Shown: positions 13,538-25,140 of the stretch, one piece after another
How the letters are laid out: each line of letters opens with the position of its first letter
How positions within the stretch are numbered: position 1 is the first letter of the stretch
Source of the DNA: Aulostomus chinensis
Lineage: Eukaryota > Chordata > Actinopteri > Syngnathiformes > Aulostomidae
Direction: 5' to 3'
NCBI GenBank assembly: GCA_037954235.1
Contig: JBBMOA010000006.1
Location: 25,040,041 to 25,104,040, forward strand
DNA length: 64,000 bases
Notes under the pieces: generated by a model
The model's database searches: none
What the model was told of the DNA's origin: nothing
What the model saw: only the letters and a program-made list of their open reading frames with translations
Made by a program: the position numbers and the translations under genes

Positions 13538-13823
13538 GAGGACAAAACTTCCATCCATCCATCCATTTTCTATACCGCTTATCCAAGTTTAAGGGTTGCA
13601 GGGGGGCTGAAGCCTATCCCAGCTCCCACTGGGTGAGAGGCGGGGTTCACCCTGGATGGGTCACCAGTCCATCGTAGTGCCATCAGGAGCAATAAGAGCT
13701 TCAGTATCTTGCTCAAGGATACTTTAACATGGCCACCAGGGAAGTGAGGATCAAACCAGCAACCCTTCGGTTGCCAGATTGCCACTCTACCACAGAGCCA
13801 TGCCGCCCCCCGAGAACAAAACC
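13538..13823 (-). mobile_element. tRNA-derived SINE (family A), reverse orientation
   Basis: This is the same family as the copy at 429-698, inverted. The (CCAT)n tail comes first (13551-13564), then the conserved body, the box B complement GATCAAACC (13749-13757) and the box A complement CCACTCTACCACAGAGCCA (13781-13800). Candidate target duplications are GAGGACAAAACT (13538-13549) and GAGAACAAAACC (13812-13823), with two mismatches, suggesting an older insertion than the first copy. Confidence 0.85.
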
Positions 13824-15338
13824 TATGACAAAGATATGAAAATGTGCATAATTGCTCTTTTCCAGGACTGAAGGAATTAAGGGGTGACTTAAGAAGCTTT
13901 GTGAAAGTATTGTGTGCTGTGGCAGTTCAAAATGTGCAGCCTCTTTATATTCCATGCAGATATCATCTATTGTATATGCTGAGTATAGGCAGTATGCTGA
14001 GACATTATTTAGGTCATCATAGGTTGGATTTGGAAACTACACTGTAGAAAGAGGAACAATGAATGAACCTCTCTGACACTTGAAAGACAGTTTAAGACCA
14101 AACATTTCTCATCTGACTCCCCAAACTCTGAGAGCGTCATGATTAGTAAGTCGTGTGACTGGCAGGCCTTAATGAATCCATATGGATGAGGAATATTTAG
14201 CACTCATCGCATTCACCCACTAACACCTCTTCCAGGAGGAAATGAAATTCTCTCAGCATACAAAGTAGAAGAAAGCTATAAATGAAAGTAATGAATATGA
14301 ATTAATATTTAATTTAACATTAATAAAATATATATTTTTTCACTAATAATTTCCCTAGGCTGTTATGCAGCCTCCCTGAACCTCCTTGAGGCCGAGTGTA
14401 CATTCTACTCTTATTACTGTACTTTGATATATGATAGTCTGGGAGGGGAAGAGTAGTATGCTGTTTGGGATGCATATTTACTCTGTACATTCTTTCAAGG
14501 ATACACTCTGTTAATGCAAGGATAAATGCAAAGGAGTATTTTCAGTAAATGACAGCTTATCAAAGATGAGAAAAATCATGCTTCATAACTAAAATTGTTA
14601 TGTAATTTATCAACTTTAGTGTGTGTTTCTGTAATTTATACTTTGTAAATATTTTTTGTTGCTGCATCTTAAGTTGGTTCTTTATAATTAATGAAAGCTG
14701 AGCTGTTGGCTCCGTGAATTATATTATTGTTCTTTTACCAGGAATTCAGCATCATCATCATTAGATAGGCTCATTGACAGGAATTTAATTTAACCGTTCT
14801 GTAAGAAAATACAAATTGCAGTTCCTGAAGGAGAAAGAAAAATTATGCTGCCAAAAGTAATGCAGCCATGGAAACGTGTATTACTGGTACACTGGATATT
14901 TGGTAACTTGAGGCATTGCTTCACCCAAAAAGTGTAATTTTTTTTCAAGTACTCAAGAGTTTATAGCTCACTTGCATCACTTCTCAGTGACTCCTCTCTG
15001 CAGAGAACAGTAGCCTCCTATATTTAGCTTGAAGATTATTGAGACTGACAACTAACAGCAGCAAAAATGTCCAAAATCTCTGTTTACAAAGCTTCGAACA
15101 CATCATCAGCTGTGTAACATGCCTCCTTCATCTAGACCTCAGCTTGATGCTCCACAAACACTTTGATTTCATCTAGAAACAAACAAAGCAAGAGCAAGTA
15201 TGAGCGATCAGCTGGCACGTTCAGTTAAACTTGCTCCGGCTTGTTCACAGTAGTCAGTCTCCATTAGTCTTAAGATAAAACCATGTGGCCGTCCTTTTCC
15301 TTAATTTCACCCTCTTAATTGGAACAAAAACAACTCAG

Positions 15339-15340
<2 letters not shown>
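13824..15340. other. Unassigned sequence; 14500-14800 has a conserved-noncoding look
   Basis: No gene is recognised. The segment around 14500-14800 is AT-rich but not simple, with several TAAT/ATTA cores and a CATCATCATCA run. It could be a regulatory element, but conservation cannot be judged from one sequence. Confidence 0.35.
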
Positions 15341-15375
<35 letters not shown>

Positions 15376-15390
15376 TGTGTGTGTGAGTGT
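15341..15390. repeat. (GT)n microsatellite
   Basis: A GT run with single TT and GA interruptions. Confidence 0.9.
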
Positions 15391-15534
15391 GTTAGAGGTA
15401 GGTTAAGGACATACATTTGCAGGTTGTATTCTTTCTTCAGCCTGCTACTTGCTTCTGAATCCACACCTTTGTCTCCTCTTCCTATTTCTGTTGCCGGTAT
15501 TCAGATTCTATTCTTCGGAGAGGAAAGTTGTAGT

Positions 15535-15738
15535 ATGTAGATCAGGGGTGTCCAAACTGGTCCAGAAAGGGCTGGTGTGGCTGCAGGTTTTCATTCCAAC
15601 CAAGCAAAAGCAACACCTGATCCAACAAATGAGCTGTGTGGACACAGCTTAGTTGATTTAAGTAGAATCAGGTGTTGCTTTGAAAACCTGCAGCCACACC
15701 GGCCCTTACTGGACCAGTTTGAGACCCCTGATGTAGAT
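15535..15738. mobile_element. hAT-type MITE with perfect 8-bp target duplication
   Basis: The element is 15543-15730 (188 bp). Its ends are CAGGGGTGTCCAAACTGGTC and, on the right, GACCAGTTTGAGACCCCTG, which pair almost completely. The inverted similarity continues inward (GGCTGGTGTGGCTGCAGGTTTT against AAAACCTGCAGCCACACCGG), so nearly the whole element can fold back. ATGTAGAT is duplicated exactly at 15535-15542 and 15731-15738. An 8-bp duplication with CAG...CTG ends is diagnostic of hAT-superfamily mobilisation. It has no coding capacity, so a hAT transposase elsewhere must have moved it. The perfect duplication suggests recent insertion. Confidence 0.92.
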
Positions 15739-15789
15739 CATCACATAAGTCACATTTGCCTTTTTCCATCTTATGCCATAACTTGCTGA

Positions 15790-16256
15790 TCTACTGTTTT
15801 AGTTATAGACTTTGTTTTGGGAGTTTGTGTTATTCATAGACTCCTTAGTGGGGATCTTTATGCTGTTCCTTGTTTTTCTTTTTGTGTTTGTGGTTTGTAT
15901 TTGTCATTGTATTTTGATCAGACCTTGGACATTCCTTGTTTTATTTTGAAATGTTATTCATACTGTGTCACTTCCTGTCTTTGTCTGCCACCTATTTTGA
16001 GTGAATCATCTGGTAATCAGCCCTGTTCCAGTGTTTCTTGTCCTATCAGCTCCTTTCCTGCCCTTGTAAGGCCTGCCATTTCTTGTAAGTGGTTAGTTTG
16101 AGTTTCTATTTTAGTTCTGTATCTCCTGTCAGTCTTTGATCATCTGTTAGTTTTCTCGCTGTGTGTTTTCCTAAGCGTCTCAGTTTCTGTTAGTTCATCA
16201 GCTGATACCTGCAACCTGGTCTCTGCATTTGGGTCCTGACTCCCCACATCCCTGAC
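15790..16256 (+). mobile_element. LTR-like retroelement block, probably solitary
   Basis: The block is T-rich and G/T-skewed. Its order of words (TTTTATTTTGAAATGTTATT, CTTCCTGTCTTTGTCTG, GTTAGTTTGAGTTTC, then CTCTGCATTTGGGTCCTGAC and CCCTGACA) resembles a common teleost LTR. The terminal TGACA would give the CA end. A related block lies at 28124-28568. No internal region or second LTR is adjacent, so a solo LTR from recombination is the simplest reading. The 94-codon frame inside is not a gene. Limits are approximate. Confidence 0.45.
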
Positions 16257-16820
16257 AAAATTGCGAATGTTACAATGCTGCTGTAAAAGCAAATAGAAAC
16301 ACTAACTAGTACCCAGTCATTGCTGCATCTGAGTGTTGTTATATTGCCATTTTTCAGTCACAGATGCTGTATCTCCTGAGAACACAACATTCAAATAACC
16401 ATACTAACTTGTGTAAAGATTATTTGAAAGCTCAAATTCTGCACCCTGTACTGTCATATATTCCTGTTTGTGGTCTAGAAACAGTGTTTGTGTTTATTTG
16501 ACTGTCAAGTTTATTTATTGTATTATACAGGAACAATTGCCAAATCAAAGCAGCTGATACAATTAAGAATAAAGACCACGTTCACAAAAAATGCCAATAA
16601 AGAAACTTGAGACTAATTTGTGTTCTCCCTCAGCTGAGGCCTTCTGTGGAGTGAATTTTAAGAGTCTGCCACCTCCCTGCCTACACTGCTACACATGTAG
16701 CAAGTTATTAGGGCTGTGGATGTTTCTGACTAATCATCATCCTCACTGACATATCTGCTCAACAGGTTTACAGTAAAGGACTTGGACCTTGAAGAAATGT
16801 GAAAATTTGAAGAAGTACAA
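16257..16820. other. Unassigned sequence
   Basis: Nothing recognised between the LTR-like block and the second hAT MITE. Confidence 0.45.
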
Positions 16821-17324
16821 TGTATATACAGGGGTGAAAGTGAGCCAGAATGGGCTGGAACGCAGTTCCGGTAAAATATTCACGGCCGGAACGGAGTTCT
16901 GTTAAAAAAAAGGAGGAGAAGGGAGCTGTCAAAATCCCATATTAAGTAAAGAAAACGACATCTGAAGGTGGTTTCACACTTAACGCAGCAGACGTGGCGC
17001 GGGGTGGGGCGCAAGCACGCGCAGCGCTACTGAGTAGCTGGGCTTGGTTTGCGCTCATGTGACGTCACAGCGCGACCAAATACACAATGAATGGACTTCC
17101 CCCGCGCAGCCTGCACCTTGCAGTTTTCAAAGCATTTCCAGGGGTAGCGCAGGAAGGGTGGGGCTATGGGGGCTGCAGTTGTGTGGGGAACAGACACCTG
17201 GAAACTGTAATAAAAATCACCCAAAACTGATTAAAAACGAAAAATTTCGGCAGCGGCGCGCGCCCAAAGGGCGTGCGTACAGTTCCGGCAAGACTTTTAA
17301 GCCACTTTCACCACTGTGTATATA
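16821..17324. mobile_element. hAT-type MITE, GC-rich interior, perfect 8-bp duplication
   Basis: The element is 16829-17316 (488 bp). Its left end CAGGGGTGAAAGTG pairs with the right end CACTTTCACCACTG. The subterminal word CAGTTCCGG occurs at the left and again near the right end (17279-17288). TGTATATA is duplicated exactly at 16821-16828 and 17317-17324. The interior is unusually GC- and CpG-rich for this window and contains a palindromic CRE-type TGACGTCA (17060-17067). It encodes no transposase; the ~120-codon open frame crossing its right border shows no domain. Confidence 0.9.
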
Positions 17325-17960
17325 TGTTGTCTCGATTCAGCTGCCAGGGGACTACAAAATGGAGATCACTCCATGGCCCAGTGGGAATGGTGAGGGACTG
17401 GTTTGATTGAGGCCCCGCTCCGACCACATGAGGTCAAACATTGTCCTGTACCAGATGTCACAAGAAGATGTCAGGCTTTTGTTCCACCCTCATGGAGTCT
17501 GTTTATGACAGGCTGGCCAGAAAAATCTCCACAAGTAGCCCACTGGAGGTCATTTTGTAGGGCTCCAGCAGTGCTCCTCCTCTTCCTCCTCACACAACAG
17601 TACTGGTCCTTTACAGCCCTGCCTCGCTCTCCTCATGTAACCACCCATGTCCTGGTATCTCCGCCACATTGTTATGATGTGTTAAGGGGGCAGCAAACCT
17701 TAAAACGGCATGTATGTATGTGCCATCCTGGAGGAGCTGGACTTCCAGTGCAACCTGAATGGGCTGCAGTTGCCATGTCTTGCTAGTTATGACAAGAGCG
17801 CCAGGAAAATATAAAACTAAAGAAAAAAATCAGACGGAAGAATAAAGAGAGGAAAATAGCCAGCAGCTATCCCTTTTTGGGGTCGTCTTTCTGTTGTCTC
17901 TCCTGTCCATCTGTTGTCTCGTTATACGCACTGAGGCAGGTTCAACTGAGTCAATTGCAC
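17325..17960. repeat. Unclassified interspersed repeat
   Basis: The phrases GGCCCCGCTCCGACCACATG, GTCATTTTGTAGGGCTCC and GTGCCATCCTGGAGGAGCTG match, in order, a multi-copy teleost repeat I recognise from memory but cannot classify. The 127-codon frame at 17403-17786 runs through it and is not supported as a gene: it has no domain and its flanks have no splice signals. Confidence 0.4.
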
Positions 17961-19819
17961 TCCTTAACTGGACACATAAATACACCATAGGATCAGCTTG
18001 GTGTCATGTTTGGTGATCCTTAAACAGCCTATCACAAGTGGCTACGGCGAAATACTGTACCTCAGGCTAACTCTGACATGGAGCTAATGGAGTCAAATCC
18101 ATAACTAGGACAGCACAGCTGGGCACTGCAGTGGTTTGTCAAACAATTAAATCAGGCTGACTTTGACGAGCCCAGACTTCTATATAGAAACATAATGTGC
18201 CCATTAACTGATTATCTAAACATTCATTAACCTTTCAACACTTGAGGTAAAAGCAATTATAATGAGTGGCCTCAAATGTGAATAGCAAGGTGACTATTAC
18301 ATTTTTATTGGTCCCTGTGCATTAGGCCCAATCGCCCTCTTAAGTAACATTTTGATTGTTTAATACTGATAAAGCTGCTCGTGAGTGTATAATGACAGTA
18401 ATGGATGGCAGAAATGGCACACATAGAAGCTGTAAATGAAGGAACAGTGACGGAGGGGGCGTCTGAGACAGCGCACTACCAGTGTAGAGTTGAATGAAGT
18501 GAGACCATCATAAATACTGTGTCTGCCTGCTACTGGATGGCAGTAATACTGCTAAGGTAGCCTCAGCTAGGTTAGAAGCTACCTGACGGATGACGTAAGA
18601 TGCTACGTACCTGGTGAATGAACAGCTGAAAGCTATTAGAGATGATGACCAAGAAGAGCAGCTTGGGACTTTTAGCTAATCACCACCTTGTCCTGCCTCT
18701 CTATCCAGCACTCAAAAATACATCACGATACAGTTAGATGCACTTGGAATGTTGTTTATGTTAACCATTGTTTTATAATATAGTTGATTCAGAAATGCAT
18801 CATATTGAGTATTGGATTCAGAGTGAGTATTAATGTTTAAACAGTTCAGAAGATAACTGTAATACATGTTCTAAAATTATGAAAATGAGTACAGTGGTAG
18901 ATTTATTGGCCGAATGTGTTAAAAATACAGAAAACAATCTTAAATGTGCTCTTGTAGTCCATCTTAAGAACATTGTAGTTTCAGCATTTGACATCTTTCC
19001 CTGAATTCTCCTTTAAACCCTTCCTTGAGCTTGTATTTTAAAACAATGTAAAGGAAAGATGATCAGGGGGTGTAATAGGAGGAATAACCCACCTTTTCCT
19101 CAGCCACATACTGCCTTTGTCGGTGACTAATTCCAACAGCAAAATCTTGAGACATGGTCCTTTGTCCTGTAAGTGAAAGTTTCAGAAACAACCAGAAATG
19201 GGAATAAATACAAAGGCAGTCTTGTTCACTTTGCTCTCACATGGATGAATTCCCAGGTTATATCTGGAGGCACTTTGGGCTTTTCGAGGTTTATTCCATC
19301 TTTATTTTCATCTTCACTCCACTGGTGCCTCAACACAGGATGGAGGGACATTGTGTGTACACCAGAGGGACACAGTAGGTTATACCAGTCTTTGTACAGA
19401 GAGCTTTTCATTTGTTGCCAATAAGTCCCATGAATTGTCTGTTGTTGTACAAAGAGCAAATAAAAAAATAAACTCCAAATTAAAAGACCATATTACAATC
19501 TTTTTATTACAGACAAATTTCATGGTTGGTAATTCCAATCAAAATATTATAATAGGATGAAATCATTATAAATTCCCACAGCCAACAGGTACAATGACTC
19601 ACCAGTCAAATGAGCCCTAACTTATTATTTTAAGGATGAACAAATAGCTAATAGTAGTAGTAACACATTGTTAAAAATATTAATATAATAAAACTATCAG
19701 AAAAAGGAGACAAATAAAAGGCAGCGGTGCACTTTTGTTTTTTTTCCTCACTAAATATGCATCTCCCTTCATGCCGTTGTCCCGTGGTCTGGACCTGTCA
19801 GGGCAACTTAGCGTTGCAG
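17961..19819. other. Unassigned; 18180-18440 resembles conserved noncoding DNA
   Basis: No gene recognised. 18180-18440 is low in simple repeats and has many homeodomain-type TAAT/ATTA cores and a CCAATCG box. That is a texture often seen in vertebrate developmental enhancers, but it is only an impression. Confidence 0.35.
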
Positions 19820-19830
19820 TGCGCGCGCGC

Positions 19831-19858
<28 letters not shown>
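19820..19858. repeat. (GC)n(GT)n microsatellite
   Basis: Five GC units run into about 14 GT units, an alternating purine-pyrimidine tract of Z-DNA-forming type. Confidence 0.9.
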
Positions 19859-19861
<3 letters not shown>

Positions 19862-20024
19862 GGGGTTCGGGTGGTCTGCTACTCAAATGAGCTGGTGGTT
19901 GAGCATCATTCCTGTGGCTTCAGTCACATACCATTACACCCACACAGGCAGAGCCCATACCATCATTCTGCAAAGCATCCTGTCCCCCCTGAACCCAACA
20001 GGGACAGGCATGCAAAGACACATG

Positions 20025-20025
20025 C

Positions 20026-20101
<76 letters not shown>
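20025..20101. repeat. (CA)n microsatellite
   Basis: About 38 CA units. Open frames of 98-146 codons on both strands across this tract are only the repeat translated. Confidence 0.95.
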
Positions 20102-20105
<4 letters not shown>

Positions 20106-20733
20106 TTGTCAGAAACATATCAGAGATTTTAATTAAACCTCTGAATTCTTTGAACAATGAAATATAAATACATTTTGGCATTGGTGTGCTGCAGTTTATG
20201 CTTTCTTTTTTTGTTGTTGTTTTTTGTTTGTTTTGTGCCGCATCAATGGTGCATTTCATTTTGAATGATTTTTTTTTTTTTAAGTACTTCAGCAGTCAGA
20301 GTAATTAGAAGGACCCTGAGACTTGTCATCCTCCAGGCGTGAAATAGATCATATCTGTGGAGTACGGAGCCTATACTTGAAACAATAAATATGCAGAGAC
20401 TGTTAGTGAAAAATAAGAATAAAGTAAACAGCTGGAGAATGCTGAGTATCCCACAAAAATTTTGGAAAAGCACAGATGGAGCAGGTGTGGAAGGTAAAAA
20501 AGAAAAATCATTTAAGACCTGCCTGGTGTGTTTTCAGAGCAAAAGTAGCAGAGTTTGATTGATTGATTGATTGATGACCTAAACAATATGAAAGTCATTG
20601 TAATAAATCTGAAAGAAGAAGAGAGACAAGGATGCTGTGTCACCATTCTCGATCTGATAATACTGTTTTTGTCTTGTGTTGTATTGCTAAACATGTTAAA
20701 TTTATCTCTCCCACTCTTTCTCTCTCTCCATTG
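20102..20733. other. Unassigned sequence
   Basis: T-rich runs (20203-20282) and a GATT run (20557-20574). No gene recognised. Confidence 0.45.
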
Positions 20734-21136
20734 CTCCCTCTGTCCATCCATTGTCCATCGTCATCTTCCGCTTATTCCTTACTAGTAAGGGTCGCGGGGG
20801 GGCTGGAGCCTATCCCAGCATCAACGGGCGAGAGGCGGGGTTCACCCTGGACGGGTCGCCAGTCCATCGCAGGGCCAACACACACAGACAACCATTCACA
20901 CTCACAGTCACACCTACGTTCAATTTAGAGTGTCAATCAGCCTAGTCCCCAAATTGCATGTCTTTGGACTGTGGGAGGAAGCTGGAGTACCAGAGAGAAC
21001 CCACACAGGCACAGGGAGAACATGGAGACTCCACACAGAAAGATTCCGTGCCCGAGCCGGGACTCGAACCCGGGACCTTCTTGCTGTGAGGCCACAGTGC
21101 TGACCACTGCACCACCGTGCCACCCTCTCCCTCTGT
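20734..21136 (-). mobile_element. tRNA-headed SINE (family B), complete, reverse orientation
   Basis: Read on the reverse strand, a tRNA-like head contains GGTGGTGCAGTGGTCAGCAC (box A region, complement of about 21095-21116) and box B GGTTCGAGTC (complement of 21061-21070). A ~250-bp body follows, including the phrase for CACTCACAGTCACACC, and then the tail near 20744-20770. CTCCCTCTGT is duplicated exactly at 20734-20743 and 21127-21136. The body's last ~120 bp is shared with family A although the head differs. The overlapping open frames on both strands are not genes. Confidence 0.88.
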
Positions 21137-23040
21137 GGTCTGTTAAATCATTACTAAAGGTTTTATACTTGCTTCTCCCCAAACACTAAATCTGAGATGC
21201 AATTCAAGTTGCTCCATCGTAGTGGTGGACCTATAGTGATAATTCAGTGCTAAGTTTCTCCACAAATTGGTTAACAAATGTATTCTATAGAATATGACAC
21301 ATTTTAACCTAGATTTGGCTGTTGGTGTCAAAAAAGGTATAAAAATATCCCCCCTTTACCACACAGGTATTTTTAGCTAAATGCTAATGGTTCTGCTAGT
21401 GGCTCCATTCTTGCATACTGTATAAGTTTGCAGGTTTTTAAAGTGAAAAACAAATTAACCACAATTCTCCCAGTTCAGCACTCATTCATGGTAGTGCCAA
21501 GCTGGAAAATGTGTTTGTTTAGTTCAAAGGTTTTCTGGGGATGATGGGGTTGCATGACATGGATGAGCATACATGTCTAGATAAACAAAAAAATCATGGA
21601 TAATGTTGGATGATGTACTTAAGAGTTTCTATACAGGATCTTTTTCTTTTCTTTTTTGTTTTGCTGATTTTGTAGTGGGTTGAATATACATGGCTTGCTC
21701 TCTCTGCATTCTGGAGTCACATAGCTGTACTACAGCCTGGGAAAATGGCTTTGTGAGCTCAGGATTCCTATTTGTGAGTACCTGAAAGACAAAAAGCACT
21801 TACTGAATGAAGTATCTTTTTAAGTAATGCAAACTTTGAGGGATGTGACCGAGACAACTAATGGAGCAAAGGATACCACAGATGGACAGATTTAAAATAT
21901 GTCCAAGGAGTGTGATGGGCAACCTGAGCCTATAATGTTCAGAAGTCGGTGGGGGACAAAATCTCCATTGCTATCCCCCCACACCACAACACAGACACAT
22001 ATTGAGCTAAAAGTATTCATACTAACATTTGCTGATTAGCCGAGGAAGACGGGAATGCCAGGCTAGTTGGCAGGTTTTTGCTGTGAAATGACAATTTTAG
22101 TAGCTGATTGCGCCAGATTAGAAAATAGCCTCGTCAGTTTCTATCATCACTTTGTTCTTCCTGCAAGGGTAATTTGTCCTACAGAAGTGTAACTCTGCAT
22201 TCAGATAACCCGTTCAATATTTATTGATATAATTCAGTCTGGAGCAAAGTGGTGATATCCGAAGGGCTAATGACACAAGTGGGGCAGAAAATACAAAGAG
22301 TACACTGACGATTGAGGTCAATTAGTACACAGGAAAACTTTGCCTGCATTATGTAGAATATCTGTCAACATGAACAGAGTAAATATCATTCATAGACCTC
22401 GATGAATCACAAAGGTGTTCAGTATTCAAGGTAACCTTGTTAGTTTGTACCTCAAATACCTGGTTTTTGACCGCCTGGCATTTGTTAACTCTGTGAGAAA
22501 TGTTTCTTATTCATAATTGATGGGCCTAAGTTGCAACAGGATGGGCTTTTTCTGATTGTATGCAATGTCAAACCCCTAGAGAGCATAAAAATATTATTGC
22601 TGGAAAGCATCAAGGTGATTGCAAATGAAGGAATGTGACCTTTCTTGATTTGTTTCTCCTCTGCCTTGTCTCAACAGCTGATCCTCAGGGATCCATCAGG
22701 TGGTTGATGGTTGGATTGATGTCACATTTTCTCATAACAGAAGACAAATGTGTGTAGATCAGCATTCATTCGGATGGCTGTGAATAAACAGTGCTGGAAC
22801 TCGTGTTTGTTTTCCAGTGAGATGACAGCGCTTCTAGTTAACTGTAATCATTTTCAATGTGTGCATGTTCAACAAGATTAGTTACATTGTGGCATGCTGT
22901 ATGTTGCATGTAGAGCAGCACGCGATTGCCAGTTGCACCTTTGGGGTATCGACTGATGTATGCAAATTTCAAGGCCCTTCCACAAGCCAATCATGTATTT
23001 TTAATTTGCATTTCACTCTCTCTTTTATGTTGCCTTCAGG

Positions 23041-23041
<1 letters not shown>
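21137..23041. other. Unassigned sequence
   Basis: No gene or clear repeat seen. 22020-22330 is complex, non-repetitive sequence that could be conserved, but I have no evidence beyond texture. Confidence 0.4.
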
Positions 23042-23110
<69 letters not shown>

Positions 23111-23112
23111 GT
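23042..23112. repeat. (GT)n microsatellite
   Basis: About 35 GT units with one GC near the end. The 114-codon frame across it is an artefact. Confidence 0.95.
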
Positions 23113-23978
23113 TGTGAATTTATATGGCTTATTTGCGTGCAAGTGCACATCTGTGAGACTTACTGCACTGAGGCAGGGGAGGACTCCTGACTTACTGACT
23201 TAATCAAAGATTCATTGACTGCACTCATTTGGCACAAGTCCATCTTGGCATATGTCACTAATTCTTGTACTCACTTATTCCCCATGGGAAAGACCACAAG
23301 GCCTGCCCATGCTGCATCCACTACAGGGGAATCACAAGAGAGAGGGTTTTGTGTCTAAATCTCTTATTTGGTTTATTAAAGTTTATTAAGAGCATTTTTT
23401 TCTTATTCTCTTTTTTCCAGCCTGTCCATTTATTGTGTTGTTTTATTTCCAGTTTGACTCTTAAACTCACACACTAAGTGCTGTCCACGTATGATACAAG
23501 TAGAGGAACATGCTCTTCTTGTAGCCTGGAACAAATCTCGGCATTAGGGAAGGTCATACATTGTGACAGACCACCACATGTGTGCAGCAGATCTTGGAAT
23601 AAAAGGAAATTCTTCAACGCAACTTCAGTTTAAATTCCTACAACTGCACTTTGTAGTGTGTAAATTTGAGACATGCTTTGAAGTGAAACACCTTGGAGGG
23701 AAACCAACAAGAATATATTTCACCATGAGGTAGAAAGACTTGGTTCTTATGTGAATTAATTACTATTCATCTCAATATCACAATTGTTGATCTGGACTCA
23801 GAGTTGTTGTCTATGTGTGAAAATACAGTTGCTAATTACTTGCATTTTTTTTCTAGCATAGTTTGTCTACCTACCTAAATAGAATATTTCTATTTTGATC
23901 ACCTTCGTGAAGCTGGAAGTGTGTCATGATTTTTATAGTCATATTGTAAGTTGGATGCAAGGGAAAGCTTTGCCGAGG
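23113..23978. other. Unassigned sequence
   Basis: Nothing recognised. Confidence 0.45.
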
Positions 23979-24293
23979 CTGGGACAGATTGACAGCTGGG
24001 TGAGGAGTTGTTCATGGGACCCAAACTGAATCATTGGAGTCGACATCATGCTGGGCTGCATTCTGGGGTGTCCTCATTCTGGAGACATTTTAGACTGGTA
24101 GTTTGTGAGCTACACATGTCTCTTCACGTTCTCCCAGTCCTCTTGCTCTCTTCCTGGAGGTTCTACTCATTAGAGAGCTCACTGACTCAACTGTCAGGCA
24201 AAGCCTTGGACGACTGCGCTGCAGTTCATTCTGTATCTCTTTCCATAGTTCCCATGAACAACTCTCACCCAGCTGTTAATCTGTCCCAGACTG
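23979..24293. mobile_element. Foldback (inverted-repeat) element
   Basis: The left arm at 23979-24019 (CTGGGACAGATTGACAGC, then TGGGTGAGGAGTTGTTCATGGGA) is matched in reverse complement by 24249-24290, with one base indel and about one or two mismatches over ~42 bp. The ~230-bp loop has no coding signal. The arms are too similar to be chance, so this is a MITE-like or snap-back insertion. No flanking duplication was identified, so the superfamily is unknown. Confidence 0.7.
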
Positions 24294-24341
24294 CCCAATG
24301 GGGACATGGTCCCGCCCCCAGGATTCTGCCCAGCAAGCAGA

Positions 24342-24632
24342 GAAAAAAAAAATTGGGTGCGCAGAAAAAAAATTGAGAGCAAAGACTTAGGTTTTGAGAG
24401 AGAGAAAAAAAGAACCTGAGAGCAAAGGAAAACTATTTGAAAGAAAAGACAAACTGTTTGCAAGCAAAACTTTTAAATTTGCAAGCAATATATTTTAATC
24501 GCACATTTAATAAACTTTTTTTGATCGCCTTGTCAACAGTTGCTCTCAATTCTTTTTTTTTTTGTTTTCAGTGTGAAAAATTTTGCTCTCAATTTTTTTC
24601 TTTACTCAGATTTTTTTTCTGTGTGTTCAATT
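24342..24632. repeat. Imperfect inverted repeat, A-rich then T-rich
   Basis: AAAAAAAATTGAGAGCAAAG (24364-24383) is answered by TTTTGCTCTCAATTTTTTTC (24581-24600). The inner words GAGAGCAAAG (24418-24427) and TTGCTCTCAATTCT (24540-24553) repeat the pairing. The region is purine-rich on the left and pyrimidine-rich on the right and could form a ~250-nt hairpin. It may be a second foldback element almost touching the previous one. Confidence 0.55.
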
Positions 24633-25026
24633 CTTTTATTTTCTTCTTATTAAATACTGACACAAACCTCTCTCCATAGCTCAGGCTTATTTGCATGGTT
24701 AGGATTTTGCCGTCATGAGTTTTGTAAACAATGATGTTATTTACACCGAATTTTCACGTCAGGGGTCCTTGTGATGTTTTTGCACTGGCAGCATTGATTT
24801 CTCAAACAAATTCCATTAGATTTAATGCAAAATCACCTTTATCAATCACAGAGCTTTTGGTGGATAATTGTTCTTTAGGAGCATCGTACAGCCCTTCAGT
24901 GTCTCATCTCTCTCAAACCAATAAAATCAAAAAGTGGATCGGACACTATTTAAAGCTGTCAACAATGGGGAAATACAAATTAATCCTGGCTTTCACTTTT
25001 CTTTTTTTTTTCAGCCGCCTATCAAA

Positions 25027-25102
25027 ATATCCATGCATCCATTTTCTATACCTATCCCAGCTGACTTCAGGCGAGAGGCGGGGTACAACCTGGACAGATC
25101 TG
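25027..25102 (-). mobile_element. SINE 3'-end fragment, reverse orientation
   Basis: CATCCATTTTCTATACC, then CTATCCCAGCTGACTTCAGG, GCGAGAGGCGGGGT and CCTGGACAG form the inverted 3' body shared by families A and B. It is a heavily 5'-truncated copy. Confidence 0.75.
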
Positions 25103-25140
25103 TCAAAATATATGGTTAATAAGAAATGTGAATCTGTAAC

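Noticed and set aside
17403..17786. 127-codon forward frame
   Set aside because: Lies within a repeat I recognise as multi-copy, and the translated sequence shows no domain.
19727..20259. Open frames of 98-146 codons on both strands
   Set aside because: They consist mostly of translated (CA)n/(GT)n repeats and are open only because the dinucleotide run has no stops.
22859..23203. 114-codon forward frame
   Set aside because: The middle is a translated GT repeat and there is no homology on either side.
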